A stretch of DNA of 58,309 nucleotides from Pseudescherichia sp032055545 (GCA_032055545.1 DAMBQR010000024.1:1-58309); one strand, 5' to 3'; numbered from the stretch's first letter, positions 24,277-33,062 are shown. Notes: generated by a model from the letters alone, not told the origin. Program-made: numbers and translations.

Positions 24277-24300
24277 CCCGTCCGGGTTTGACCGGGCGGG
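24277..24300. terminator. Inverted repeat between rhtC and the Rpn gene
   Basis: CCCGTCCGG (24277-24285) can pair with CCGGGCGGG (24292-24300) with one G-U pair. It lies between convergent genes and may act on either strand, but neither side has a clear T run, so the call is weak. Confidence 0.35.
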
Positions 24301-24307
24301 TCGCATT

Positions 24308-24493
24308 TCAGTGTGCTAGCTGCTGCAACTCATCTTTTGACAGGCCGGTTATTTCCATAACCGTACCACTATCAAAACCTCGCAGCAGCATCGCCCTGGC
24401 GATGTCCAGCATAGCGGCACGTTTTCCTTGCTGCATACCTTCCTGCATGCCTTCAGCCTTACCTACCAGCTTCATATGTTCTGCAAACGTCAT
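24308..24493 (-). CDS. Candidate internal RpnS-type antitoxin
   Basis: In-frame ATG for Met242 of the Rpn protein is preceded by GGAG with eight bases of spacing, better placed than most internal ATGs. Initiation there would make the last 61 residues as a separate protein (MTFAEHMKLVGKAEG...). Intragenic C-terminal products that neutralise the full-length nuclease are described for E. coli rpn genes. Only the ribosome site and position support this here. Confidence 0.35.
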   Translation of the reverse strand: MTFAEHMKLVGKAEGMQEGMQQGKRAAMLDIARAMLLRGFDSGTVMEITGLSKDELQQLAH

Positions 24494-25216
24494 CAGTGTT
24501 TCTCCATGCTGCGGCACGCGCTGTGCCAGTCCAAATAACAGTGTCTGAACGTCCTGGGCCTCCCCTGCCTGTGCGATGTAGTTTATCAGCGTGATTATTT
24601 GTTGTCCGCTCATCTGTTCCAGCAACAACAAAACTGTGAGCTTGTCCAACAGCTGCGCCATATCGCGCTGGCGGATATGCTTCTGAATCAGCGTCAAAGC
24701 CGCCATGCTGCGGTGCTGCATGATCTCATCGTCAGGGATAACGGTGATATCCACCAGCGGAAAGGGGGTGCTGTAGAGTTGGCGAGCAATATCTGGATCG
24801 CTAAATGCTTCCAGCCAGTTCAGGGACCAGGGGTAGGGGCTGCGCCGTCCTTGATAGAACAGGATCGGGATGACCAGCGGCAGGGTTTTATGCCCCTTCT
24901 CAAGATGCTGATGCATTGCCGCTACCGCATAGCGCATCAGCCGAAACGCCATGTGCTTGTCCGGTGAGCTCTGGTGTTCAATAAGAATATGCACATAGCC
25001 ACGCCCGCAGGTGGTCTCCAGGGAATAGAGAACGTCGCTATAGTAGGGACGCAGACTATCTTCAAGGAAGCTACTCGATTCCAGATGCAGCGTATCAAGC
25101 TTACAGAGGCGGATTAACGCGGGCGGGAGATGAATTTCGATAAAGTCCCGTGCGGTTTCTACACGGGAAAGAAACGTTTTAAATACCGCATCATGCGGTG
25201 TCGCTGTCTCCGCCAT
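24308..25216 (-). CDS. Rpn-family recombination-promoting nuclease (PD-(D/E)XK)
   Basis: This 302-aa protein begins PHDAVFKTFLSRVETARDFIEIHLP, the typical Rpn/YhgA-like (transposase_31) opening. The nuclease core is visible as Asp61 (YYSDVLY), Glu80 and Gln82 (ILIEHQS), matching D...ExQ. The C-terminal part (about 240-302) carries short repeats (AEGMQEGMQQGKRAAML) and a helix-turn-helix-like end (MEITGLSKDELQQL), the variable region of Rpn proteins. Family members are DNA endonucleases; some E. coli members defend against phage and are blocked by a small protein made from the 3' end of their own gene. It interrupts the usual rhtC-rhtB neighbourhood, so it is accessory. Confidence 0.88.
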   Translation of the reverse strand: MAETATPHDAVFKTFLSRVETARDFIEIHLPPALIRLCKLDTLHLESSSFLEDSLRPYYSDVLYSLETTCGRGYVHILIEHQSSPDKHMAFRLMRYAVAAMHQHLEKGHKTLPLVIPILFYQGRRSPYPWSLNWLEAFSDPDIARQLYSTPFPLVDITVIPDDEIMQHRSMAALTLIQKHIRQRDMAQLLDKLTVLLLLEQMSGQQIITLINYIAQAGEAQDVQTLLFGLAQRVPQHGETLMTFAEHMKLVGKAEGMQEGMQQGKRAAMLDIARAMLLRGFDSGTVMEITGLSKDELQQLAH

Positions 25217-25381
25217 CGTTCATCATCCTTGAATGAGAGTGTCAGGCGGCATTTTGGCACCGGTTGCTCCGGGCCAACAGCGTAGAAAAAAGGAAACTTC
25301 TCTACTTGCGGGAAGCGTCGAGAGAGCAGGGGCGAACGTGCAGCTTATTACCCTGACGCTGCGAGCCAGCCCCTGAATTCA

Positions 25382-26002
25382 TCACGCGTGCCTTGCCGAG
25401 GCCAGCAGCGCGCCGACCAGCATAAATAGCGAGCCAAATACCCGGTTCAACGCCTTCATCTGGCGCGGCCCTTTGATCCACGCCGCAATCCGCGTTGCCA
25501 GGGTGGCATAGCCAATCATCACGATGATATCCACCACGATGGTGGTGACGCCGAGCACCAGATACTGCATCACCTGAGGCTGGTCCGGGTTGATAAATTG
25601 CGGGAACAGCGCCGCAAGAAACACGATACTTTTGGGGTTGGTCAGGTTCACGAAGACGGCGCGTTTGAACAGGCGTCCGCGAGACTGAGCCTGTGCGAGA
25701 GTATTGAGATCCAGTGCGCCGGCGGCCCGCCACTGCTGAATGCCCAGCCAGACCAGGTAGGCCGCGCCTGCCCACTTCAGTACTTCAAAGGCCAGCAGCG
25801 AGCGGGAGAAGAGCGTTCCGAGCCCAACGCCAACCAGCACGATATGAATGGCCAGACCGGTCTGCAGGCCGCTAATCGACGCCGCTGCGCCGCGATAGCC
25901 GTGGCTGATGGCGGTAGTCATGGTATTAATCGCACCGGAGCCTGGCGAGAGGCTGAGGATGATTGAGGTAAGCAGGTAGGCAAACCACCACTCGAAGGTC
26001 AT
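25382..26002 (-). CDS. rhtB: RhtB, homoserine/homoserine lactone exporter
   Basis: This 206-aa LysE-family protein has MTFEWWFAYLLTSIILSLSPGSGAINTM at the N terminus and NLTNPKSIVFLAALFPQF in the middle. It exports homoserine and its lactone. It is divergent from pldB. The 165 bp between it and the Rpn gene (25217-25381) show no gene. Confidence 0.95.
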   Translation of the reverse strand: MTFEWWFAYLLTSIILSLSPGSGAINTMTTAISHGYRGAAASISGLQTGLAIHIVLVGVGLGTLFSRSLLAFEVLKWAGAAYLVWLGIQQWRAAGALDLNTLAQAQSRGRLFKRAVFVNLTNPKSIVFLAALFPQFINPDQPQVMQYLVLGVTTIVVDIIVMIGYATLATRIAAWIKGPRQMKALNRVFGSLFMLVGALLASARHA

Positions 26003-26110
26003 GCGAAACTCCCTGAACGATATATTTTATGCAACAATACGCTATTGTTAACGTGTTGTATCACGAGTCATAAAAAAACAATTTTACAGACGACCGGGGG
26101 CGGAAACCCA

Positions 26111-27103
26111 ATGTTTCGGCAGAAAAAGGGGTGGGAAACAAGAGAAAATGCCTTTGCGGCTTTCACGCACGGACCCTTGACCGATTTCTGGCGGCAGCGT
26201 GAAGAGGCAGAGTTTACCGGGGTGGATGACATTCCGGTGCGTTTTGTACGCTTTCATGCCGCCGAGCACGATCGGGTGATTGTCGTCTGTCCTGGCCGCA
26301 TTGAAAGCTACGTCAAGTACGCCGAGCTTGCCTACGATCTGTTCCATCTCGGTTTTGATGTACTGATCCTCGACCATCGCGGGCAGGGGCGTTCAGGACG
26401 GATCCTGCCCGATCGCCATCGCGGCCACGTGGACAGCTTTGATGACTACGTTGACGATCTGCAGGCCTTCTGGCAGCAGGAGGTCGCGCCGGGACCGTGG
26501 CGTAAACGCTATATTCTGGCCCACTCGATGGGTGGGGCGATCGCCACGCTGCTGCTCCAGCGGCAGCCGCAATTTTGCGATGCGATAGCGCTCTGTGCGC
26601 CAATGTTTGGTATTGTTATACGCCTGCCCGAGTGGATGGTGCGCCATATCCTGAACTGGGCCGAGGGTTATCAGCCGTTTCGGGAGAGCTACGCGCTGGG
26701 TACCGGGCGCTGGCATGCGCTGCCGTTTAGCATTAACGTACTCACTCATAGCCGGGTACGCTACCGGCGAAACCTGCGCTGCTATGCTGACGATCCGCAG
26801 CTGCGCGTCGGCGGGCCAACTAACCACTGGGTGCGAGAGGGCATTTTGGCTGGTGAAAAGGTGCTGGCAGGCGCGGCGCAGGATGCCACGCCCATGCTTC
26901 TGCTGCAGGCGGGGGAAGAGCGCGTGGTAGATAACCGTATGCACGATCGTTTCTGTGAGATCCGCGCCGCAGCGGGCCATCCCTGTGAGGGTGGCAGACC
27001 GCTGGTGATAGAAGGCGCGTACCATGAGATCCTTTTCGAAAAGGACGCCATGCGCTCAGTCGCGCTTAACGCCATCGTTGATTTTTTCGACAGGCATAAC
27101 TAA
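26111..27103 (+). CDS. pldB: PldB, lysophospholipase L2
   Basis: This alpha/beta hydrolase (330 aa) has the nucleophile elbow AHSMGGAIA, an oxyanion strand VIVVCPGRIESYVKY and a catalytic His in EGAYHEILFE. It hydrolyses lysophospholipids at the inner membrane. The start MFRQKKGWETRENAFAAFTHGP matches E. coli; 22 upstream codons are open but unlike the family. It is ten residues shorter at the C terminus than E. coli PldB. yigL follows 39 bp later; in E. coli the sRNA SgrS acts on this pldB-yigL message. Confidence 0.95.
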   Translation: MFRQKKGWETRENAFAAFTHGPLTDFWRQREEAEFTGVDDIPVRFVRFHAAEHDRVIVVCPGRIESYVKYAELAYDLFHLGFDVLILDHRGQGRSGRILPDRHRGHVDSFDDYVDDLQAFWQQEVAPGPWRKRYILAHSMGGAIATLLLQRQPQFCDAIALCAPMFGIVIRLPEWMVRHILNWAEGYQPFRESYALGTGRWHALPFSINVLTHSRVRYRRNLRCYADDPQLRVGGPTNHWVREGILAGEKVLAGAAQDATPMLLLQAGEERVVDNRMHDRFCEIRAAAGHPCEGGRPLVIEGAYHEILFEKDAMRSVALNAIVDFFDRHN

Positions 27104-27142
27104 TCCGGCGGTTCACCGCCTGACCAGAGGTTAAATTCTATT

Positions 27143-27943
27143 ATGTATCAGGTTGTTGCGTCTGACTTAGATGGCACGCTGCTCTCACCCGACCACTCAC
27201 TCTCCCCCTACGCTAAAGAGACGTTAAAGCTGCTGACCGCCCGCGGCGTCAACTTCGTTTTTGCCACCGGCCGTCACCATGTTGATGTGGGACAGATCCG
27301 CGATAAGCTGGGTATCAAAGCCTATATGATCACCTCTAACGGCGCGCGGGTGCACGATACCGATGGCAATCTGGTCTTTACGCATAACCTGGATCGCGAA
27401 ATCGCTGAGGATCTGTTTGGCGTGATGCATCACGATCCGCACATCGATACTAACGTCTATCGTGACGACGAGTGGTTTACCAACCGCCACCGTCCGGATG
27501 AGATGCGCTTCTTCAAAGAGGCTGTTTTCCAGTACTCGCTCTATGAGCCGGGACTGCTTGACCCGGAAGGGATCAGCAAGGTGTTCTTCACCTGTGATAC
27601 CCATGAGCCGCTGCTGCCGCTGGAGCAGGCCATCAACGCCCGCTGGGGCGATCGCGTTAACGTCAGCTTCTCTACCCTGACCTGTCTTGAAGTGATGGCG
27701 GGCGGCGTCTCGAAAGGCCATGCGCTGGAGGCGGTCGCCACCGCGATGGGTCACAGCCTGAAGGAGTGTATCGCCTTTGGCGACGGGATGAACGACGCTG
27801 AGATGCTCTCCATGGCGGGTAAAGGCTGTATCATGGCCAACGCGCACCAGCGCCTGAAGGATCGCTATCCGCAGCTGGAAGTGATCGGTACCAACGGCGA
27901 TAACGCTGTACCAAACTATCTGCGTAAGCTGTTTCTTGATTGA
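27143..27943 (+). CDS. yigL: YigL, HAD sugar-phosphate/PLP phosphatase
   Basis: This Cof-type HAD phosphatase (266 aa) has ASDLDGTLLSPDH (Asp8, Asp10), FATGRHHVDV (motif II) and FGDGMNDAEML (motif IV), with a type-II cap between. E. coli YigL removes phosphate from accumulated sugar phosphates during glucose-phosphate stress, under SgrS control, and also acts on pyridoxal phosphate. The gene spacing to pldB agrees with a shared transcript. Confidence 0.95.
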   Translation: MYQVVASDLDGTLLSPDHSLSPYAKETLKLLTARGVNFVFATGRHHVDVGQIRDKLGIKAYMITSNGARVHDTDGNLVFTHNLDREIAEDLFGVMHHDPHIDTNVYRDDEWFTNRHRPDEMRFFKEAVFQYSLYEPGLLDPEGISKVFFTCDTHEPLLPLEQAINARWGDRVNVSFSTLTCLEVMAGGVSKGHALEAVATAMGHSLKECIAFGDGMNDAEMLSMAGKGCIMANAHQRLKDRYPQLEVIGTNGDNAVPNYLRKLFLD

Positions 27944-28014
27944 TTGACGATTAACCAGCTGTCAACCGGTAACTCCGCTACAATGGGTGCTCATTAACCA
28001 ACGAGACACCTATT

Positions 28015-28914
28015 GTGGCGTTACTGATTATCACCACCGTTCTATGGGCCTTCTCCTTTAGCCTGTATGGCGAATACCTCGCCGGACATATCGACAGCTA
28101 CTTCTCCGTGCTGATGCGCGTCGGGCTGGCGGCGCTGGTCTTTTTACCCTTCCTGCGCACGCGCGGTCACGGCCTGAAGACTATCGGTCTCTATATGCTG
28201 GTAGGAGCCATGCAGCTGGGCATTATGTATATGCTCAGCTTCCGTGCCTATCTCTACCTGACGGTCTCCGAGCTACTTCTGTTTACCGTCCTGACGCCGC
28301 TCTATATCACCCTGATTTACGATCTGATGAGCCGACGCCGCCTGCGCTGGGGCTATGCGCTAAGTGCGCTGCTGGCGGTAATTGGGGCAGGGATCATCCG
28401 TTACGATCAGGTCACCAACCACTTCTGGACCGGACTGCTGCTGGTGCAGCTCTCTAACATCAGTTTTGCCATCGGCATGGTGGGCTACAAGCGCCTGATG
28501 GAGACCCGCCCGATGCCGCAGCACAACGCCTTCGCCTGGTTCTATCTCGGCGCGTTCCTGGTGGCAGTGGTGGCCTGGTGTGCAGTGGGCAATGCGCAGA
28601 AGCTGCCCGAGACAAACCTGCAGTGGGGCATCCTGGTGTTTCTTGGCGTGGTGGCGTCGGGGATTGGCTACTTCATGTGGAACTACGGCGCCACCCAGGT
28701 AGATGCCGGTACGCTTGGCATCATGAACAATATGCATGTCCCGGCAGGGCTGCTGGTTAACCTCGCCATCTGGCAAGAGCAGCCCCACTGGCCGAGCTTT
28801 ATCCTGGGGGGTGCAGTGATAGTGGCGTCCCTGTGGGTACATCGCCGCTGGGTCGCTCCGCGCTCCGCACAAAAGGAAGGTGGTCGCACGCATGGTTCCG
28901 CGCTGAGCGAATAA
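28015..28914 (+). CDS. yigM: YigM, biotin transporter (EamA family)
   Basis: This 299-aa protein has ten membrane helices, starts at GTG (28015) and is collinear with E. coli YigM, the high-affinity biotin importer. The start is strong by homology (ALLIITTVLWAFSFSLYGEYLAGH). Its last 116 bases overlap the 3' end of metR on the opposite strand; both C termini follow their E. coli counterparts, so the overlap looks real. Confidence 0.94.
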   Translation: MALLIITTVLWAFSFSLYGEYLAGHIDSYFSVLMRVGLAALVFLPFLRTRGHGLKTIGLYMLVGAMQLGIMYMLSFRAYLYLTVSELLLFTVLTPLYITLIYDLMSRRRLRWGYALSALLAVIGAGIIRYDQVTNHFWTGLLLVQLSNISFAIGMVGYKRLMETRPMPQHNAFAWFYLGAFLVAVVAWCAVGNAQKLPETNLQWGILVFLGVVASGIGYFMWNYGATQVDAGTLGIMNNMHVPAGLLVNLAIWQEQPHWPSFILGGAVIVASLWVHRRWVAPRSAQKEGGRTHGSALSE

Positions 28915-29755
28915 ACGCCTCCGTTACTGGCTGACGCTGCTCGCCATCGCGCACCGCTGCGTACAGCCGGCTCCACAGCCCCTCGCCCAGGGTCTTGGTC
29001 ACGATCAGGCCCTGGCGCTCAACGTTCTCTACCACCCAGTGCGGCAGTGCCGCGATACCCATCCGGGCTGCCACCATCTGGATCAGCAGCAGCGTGTTAT
29101 CCACGCTCTTCACCATCGGGTTAATGCCCGCCGGCTGCAGGAAGTGACGCCAGATATCCAACCGGCTGCGCTGGACCGGATAGATCAGCAGCGTTTCAGC
29201 GGCGATATCCTCCGGGGTAATGCGCGCCCGGGTCGCGAGAGGGTGATCCGGGGCCAGCACCAGGCGCACTTCAAAATCAAACATCGGCGAGTAGTGCAGC
29301 CCGCTGCGCGGCAAAATGTCTGAGGTCAGCACCACGTCCAGCTCGCTCTGCTGCAACGCTGGCTGGGGATCGAAGGTCACGCCGGATTTGAAATCCATCT
29401 CTACCTGCGGCCATTTTGCACGGAAATTCTCAAGCGCGGGGGTGAGCCACTGAATACAGCTGTGGCACTCAATGGCAATTCGCAATGTGGTCTGCTGCGG
29501 CTCGCTACACTCCTGCAGCGCACGGCTAATCTGCGGCAGCACCTGATTGGCCAGCTGTAACAAAATCTCGCCCTGCGGCGTAAAGCGCAGCGGCTGGCTT
29601 TTACGTACGAAGAGACGAAAGCCAAGGCGCTGTTCGAGATCGCTGAACTGGTGGGAGAGGGCGGACTGCGTCTGATGCAGCGTGGCCGCCGCTGCCGCCA
29701 GCGATCCGCTGTTCCGTAACGCCTGGAGCGTTTTCAGGTGTTTAATTTCGATCAT
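28799..29755 (-). CDS. metR: MetR, LysR-type regulator of methionine genes
   Basis: MetR activates metE, metA and others, with homocysteine as co-effector. The 318-aa protein has an N-terminal winged helix-turn-helix (MIEIKHLKTLQALRNSGSLAAAAATLHQTQSALSHQ region, residues 1-60) and a periplasmic-binding-like effector domain. It is divergent from metE with 116 bp between starts. Its 3' end overlaps yigM by 116 bp. Confidence 0.96.
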   Translation of the reverse strand: MIEIKHLKTLQALRNSGSLAAAAATLHQTQSALSHQFSDLEQRLGFRLFVRKSQPLRFTPQGEILLQLANQVLPQISRALQECSEPQQTTLRIAIECHSCIQWLTPALENFRAKWPQVEMDFKSGVTFDPQPALQQSELDVVLTSDILPRSGLHYSPMFDFEVRLVLAPDHPLATRARITPEDIAAETLLIYPVQRSRLDIWRHFLQPAGINPMVKSVDNTLLLIQMVAARMGIAALPHWVVENVERQGLIVTKTLGEGLWSRLYAAVRDGEQRQPVTEAFIRSARNHACDHLPFVRSAERPSGDVPTGTPLSLHPPG

Positions 29756-29767
29756 GAAAGTCCTTCA
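29755..29767. promoter_or_regulatory. MetR binding site between metR and metE
   Basis: TGAA-AGTCC-TTCA is an exact TGAA-N5-TTCA MetR site. It overlaps the metR start codon, fitting autoregulation, and lies about 105 bp upstream of metE. A second TGAA at 29775 has no clear partner. Confidence 0.65.
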
Positions 29768-29818
29768 CTTCGCCATGAACATTTTGCGCTTGAGGAAGAT
29801 ACAGTACCTGTCGAATAT

Positions 29819-29842
29819 AGATGTGTAAACATCTGGACGTCC
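29819..29842. promoter_or_regulatory. MetJ operator (met boxes) of metE
   Basis: Three adjacent 8-mers, AGATGTGT, AAACATCT and GGACGTCC, each resemble the AGACGTCT met box. Tandem imperfect boxes are the usual MetJ-SAM operator design. They lie 30 bp before the metE start. Confidence 0.65.
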
Positions 29843-29871
29843 AAAATCCTAAAATTCACAAGGGGCATACC

Positions 29872-32133
29872 ATGACAGTACTGAATCACCCCCTCGGTTT
29901 TCCTCGCGTTGGTCTGCGTCGCGAGCTGAAGAAAGCGCAAGAGAGCTACTGGGCAGGTAACATCACGCAGGAAGCGCTGCTGGCGGTGGGTCGCGAGCTG
30001 CGCGCCCGCCACTGGGATCAGCAGAAGCAGGCGGGTATCGATCTGCTGCCGGTAGGCGATTTCGCCTGGTACGACCATGTTCTGACTACTAGCCTGCTGT
30101 TAGGCAACGTGCCGGCTCGTCATCAGAACAGAGATGGATCGGTGGATATCGACACCCTGTTCCGCATTGGCCGTGGCCGCGCGCCAACAGGTGAGCCAGC
30201 GGCGGCGGCAGAGATGACCAAGTGGTTTAACACTAACTACCACTACATGGTGCCGGAGTTCACTCAAGGCCAGCGGTTCAGGCTAAGCTGGACTCAGCTG
30301 CTGGATGAGGTGGACGAGGCGCTGGCGCTGGGTCACAGGGTGAAGCCGGTGCTACTGGGGCCGGTAACGTACCTGTGGCTGGGTAAGGTAAAAGGCGAGC
30401 AGTTTGACCGCCTGAGCCTGCTGAATGACATCCTGCCGATCTACCAGCAGGTGCTGGCCGAGCTGGCAAAACGCGGGATCGAGTGGGTACAGATCGACGA
30501 GCCCGCACTGGCGCTGGCGCTGCCCGAGGCGTGGCTGGAGGCGTTCAAACCCGCCTATGAGGCACTGGCAGGCCAGGTGAAGCTGCTGCTGACCACCTAT
30601 TTCGACGACGTGACGCTGAATCTCGATATTATCACCGCGCTGCCGGTGCAGGGTCTGCACGTTGACCTGGTGCACGGCAAGGATGACGTCACCGAGCTGC
30701 ACCGCCGCCTGCCAGCCGACTGGCTGCTCTCTGCCGGGCTGGTCAACGGGCGTAACGTTTGGCGGGCCGATCTCACCGAGAAGTATGCGCAGATTAAAGA
30801 CATCGTCGGCCAACGCGATCTGTGGGTTGCCTCCTCCTGCTCGCTGCTGCACAGCCCAATTGATCTGAGCGTTGAAACCCGGCTGGATGCCGAAGTGAAG
30901 AGCTGGTTTGCCTTCGCCCTGCAAAAATGTCACGAGCTGGCCCTGCTGCGCGATGCCCTGAACAGCGGCGACACCGCACCGCTGGCTGAATGGAGCGCCC
31001 CGATCCAGGCGCGGCGCCACTCAACCCGGGTGCACAACACGGCCGTAGCCCAGCGGCTGGCGGCGATTACCGCCAAAGATAGCCAGCGGCCGCGCCCCTA
31101 CGCGGAGCGTGCGGCGGTTCAGCGGGCGCGTCTCAACCTGCCCGCCTGGCCAACAACGACCATCGGCTCGTTTCCGCAAACCACCGAGATCCGCGGCCTG
31201 CGTCTGGAGTTCAAACAGGGACGCTTAGACGCGGGCAGCTACCGCACCGGTATCGCTGAACATATCAAGCAGGCAATTGCCGAGCAGGAGCGCCTCGGTC
31301 TTGACGTGCTGGTACATGGTGAAGCCGAGCGTAACGACATGGTGGAGTATTTCGGCGAGCACCTGGACGGCTTTGTCTTTACTCAGAACGGCTGGGTGCA
31401 GAGCTACGGCTCCCGCTGCGTGAAGCCGCCGGTGGTGATCGGCGATGTTAGCCGTCCGGACGCGATCACCGTGGAGTGGGCGAAATATGCCCAGTCTCTC
31501 ACCGATAAGCCGGTAAAAGGGATGCTGACCGGGCCGGTGACCATTCTCTGCTGGTCCTTCCCGCGCGAAGACGTCAGCCGGGAAACCATCGCGAAGCAGA
31601 TCGCGCTGGCACTGCGGGACGAAGTGGCGGATCTGGAGGCGGCGGGCATCGGGATTATTCAGATTGATGAGCCTGCCTTGCGTGAAGGGCTGCCGCTAAA
31701 GCGCAGCGACTGGGACGCCTACCTGGCGTGGGGCGTGGAAGCCTTCCGTATCAACGCTGCGGTGGCGAAGGACGAGACGCAGATCCACACCCACATGTGC
31801 TACTGCGAGTTCAATGACATCATGGACTCCATCGCCGCGCTGGATGCCGACGTGATCACCATCGAAACCTCGCGCTCGGATATGGAGCTGCTGGAGTCGT
31901 TTGAAGCCTTTGAATACCCGAATGAGATCGGGCCGGGGGTCTACGATATTCACTCACCAAACGTGCCGGACGTGGCGTGGATCGAGGATCTGCTGAAGAA
32001 AGCGGCGGATCGCATTCCGGCCGAGCGCCTGTGGGTTAACCCGGACTGCGGCCTGAAAACCCGCGGCTGGCCGGAAACCCGTGCGGCGCTGGCGAACATG
32101 GTGAAAGCGGCGCAGAACCTGCGTCAGGCGTAA
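29872..32133 (+). CDS. metE: MetE, cobalamin-independent methionine synthase
   Basis: MetE transfers the methyl group of 5-methyltetrahydropteroyl-triglutamate to homocysteine. The 753-aa length from MTVLNHPLGFPRVGLRRELKKAQESYW equals the E. coli enzyme. The zinc ligands are visible: HxC in THMCYCEFND, the Glu in ETSRSDMELL and the Cys in NPDCGLKTRGW. AGGGG precedes the ATG; a frame open 17 codons upstream would run through the met boxes and was rejected. Confidence 0.97.
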   Translation: MTVLNHPLGFPRVGLRRELKKAQESYWAGNITQEALLAVGRELRARHWDQQKQAGIDLLPVGDFAWYDHVLTTSLLLGNVPARHQNRDGSVDIDTLFRIGRGRAPTGEPAAAAEMTKWFNTNYHYMVPEFTQGQRFRLSWTQLLDEVDEALALGHRVKPVLLGPVTYLWLGKVKGEQFDRLSLLNDILPIYQQVLAELAKRGIEWVQIDEPALALALPEAWLEAFKPAYEALAGQVKLLLTTYFDDVTLNLDIITALPVQGLHVDLVHGKDDVTELHRRLPADWLLSAGLVNGRNVWRADLTEKYAQIKDIVGQRDLWVASSCSLLHSPIDLSVETRLDAEVKSWFAFALQKCHELALLRDALNSGDTAPLAEWSAPIQARRHSTRVHNTAVAQRLAAITAKDSQRPRPYAERAAVQRARLNLPAWPTTTIGSFPQTTEIRGLRLEFKQGRLDAGSYRTGIAEHIKQAIAEQERLGLDVLVHGEAERNDMVEYFGEHLDGFVFTQNGWVQSYGSRCVKPPVVIGDVSRPDAITVEWAKYAQSLTDKPVKGMLTGPVTILCWSFPREDVSRETIAKQIALALRDEVADLEAAGIGIIQIDEPALREGLPLKRSDWDAYLAWGVEAFRINAAVAKDETQIHTHMCYCEFNDIMDSIAALDADVITIETSRSDMELLESFEAFEYPNEIGPGVYDIHSPNVPDVAWIEDLLKKAADRIPAERLWVNPDCGLKTRGWPETRAALANMVKAAQNLRQA

Positions 32134-32140
32134 GAGGGTG

Positions 32141-32174
32141 ATGCCGGGCGGCGCAAGCGCTGGCCCGGCCTACG
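32141..32174. repeat. REP element after metE
   Basis: GCCGGGC (32143-32149) pairs with GCCCGGC (32163-32169) around GGCGCAAGCGCTG and is followed by CTACG, the REP layout. It marks the junction between metE and the accessory block. It contains the stop codon of the reverse-strand DeoR-family gene (32170-32172). Confidence 0.75.
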
Positions 32175-32931
32175 TCTGGCTTAGCCACGCAGTCCCCATC
32201 TGCTTAATGACCGCATGCTGCCGCGGCGTCGGCGTCCGGTCACTTATCACGTAATCGAAATCCCCGACGCTGCCGTTCTGGCAGATCGCCGTCCGGCCAA
32301 ACTTGGTGCTGTCCACCACCAGCACGCTCACCGCAGCGCTGGTAATCAGCGCCTGGCGCGCCGCCACTTCGTCATCATTATAGTCATACAGCTCGCCCGC
32401 CTCGCCGATCCCCCCTACAGCAACCACCCCGACATCGACCCGATAGCGGCTGAAAAATGTCTGGGCATCACTGCCGATCACATCCAGATCGCGCTTGCGG
32501 ACGCGCCCGCCCGCTACCGTCAGCTCGCAGGCGGCAAGACGGCTCAGCGCCCCGGCGGCGTGCAGGTTATTGGTAAATATCGCCAGCCGACTCTGTTCCG
32601 GCAGCGCCCGGGCCACCATCTCAACGGTGGTGCCGGTACCGAGAAAGCAGCTCTGGTAGTCGCTCAGCAGTGCCGCCGTGCGCTCGCCGATCCAGCGTTT
32701 GCCCGCAATATTGACGATCTCCCGCTGCTGGTAGCCGATATTTTCGCGGGCGAAAGGGGCCACCATGCCGTGACGCCGCAGCAGCAGTCCGCCTGAGGTG
32801 AGCGTTCGCAGATCGCTACGTACGGTTTGCAGCGAGACGCCAAAGTGCTGTGCCAGCTGCTCGATGCTGCTTTCACCGTGCGCCGTCACCAGCTCGACAA
32901 TCGCCGTGCGGCGGGATTCGGGGGTCATCAT
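32170..32931 (-). CDS. DeoR/GlpR-family transcriptional regulator
   Basis: This 253-aa regulator has an N-terminal DeoR helix-turn-helix (SSIEQLAQHFGVSLQTVRSDLRTL) with the LLRRHGMV wing, then a sensor domain of the ribose-isomerase-like fold. The latter shows the phosphosugar-binding loop GTGTTVEM and DGSxFGR-like VVDSTKFGRTA. Such proteins usually repress transport or catabolic operons and release DNA on binding a phosphorylated sugar. It is divergent from the importer operon across 131 bp, so it probably controls it. E. coli has no gene here (metE is followed by ysgA). Confidence 0.88.
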   Translation of the reverse strand: MMTPESRRTAIVELVTAHGESSIEQLAQHFGVSLQTVRSDLRTLTSGGLLLRRHGMVAPFARENIGYQQREIVNIAGKRWIGERTAALLSDYQSCFLGTGTTVEMVARALPEQSRLAIFTNNLHAAGALSRLAACELTVAGGRVRKRDLDVIGSDAQTFFSRYRVDVGVVAVGGIGEAGELYDYNDDEVAARQALITSAAVSVLVVDSTKFGRTAICQNGSVGDFDYVISDRTPTPRQHAVIKQMGTAWLSQT

Positions 32932-32988
32932 TCGCTCCTGTTAGCACCCTTTTTCATCATGCTAGCGCGCGAATGTGAAATTATTACT

Positions 32989-33047
32989 ACGAAAAAAGCT
33001 GGTCATATTTTTGTCAGATTTCCCTGTTTTAATCGTCACAACGAAAA
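32989..33047. promoter_or_regulatory. Possible operators of the DeoR-family regulator
   Basis: ACGAAAA occurs at 32989-32995 and again at 33041-33047, in the contexts TACTACGAAAAA and CACAACGAAAAC, 52 bp apart (about five helical turns). They lie in the 131-bp region between the divergent regulator and importer genes. DeoR-family proteins often use spaced repeats with a CGAA core. No promoter boxes could be fixed with confidence. Confidence 0.35.
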
Positions 33048-33062
33048 CAGAGGGAAGAGATT

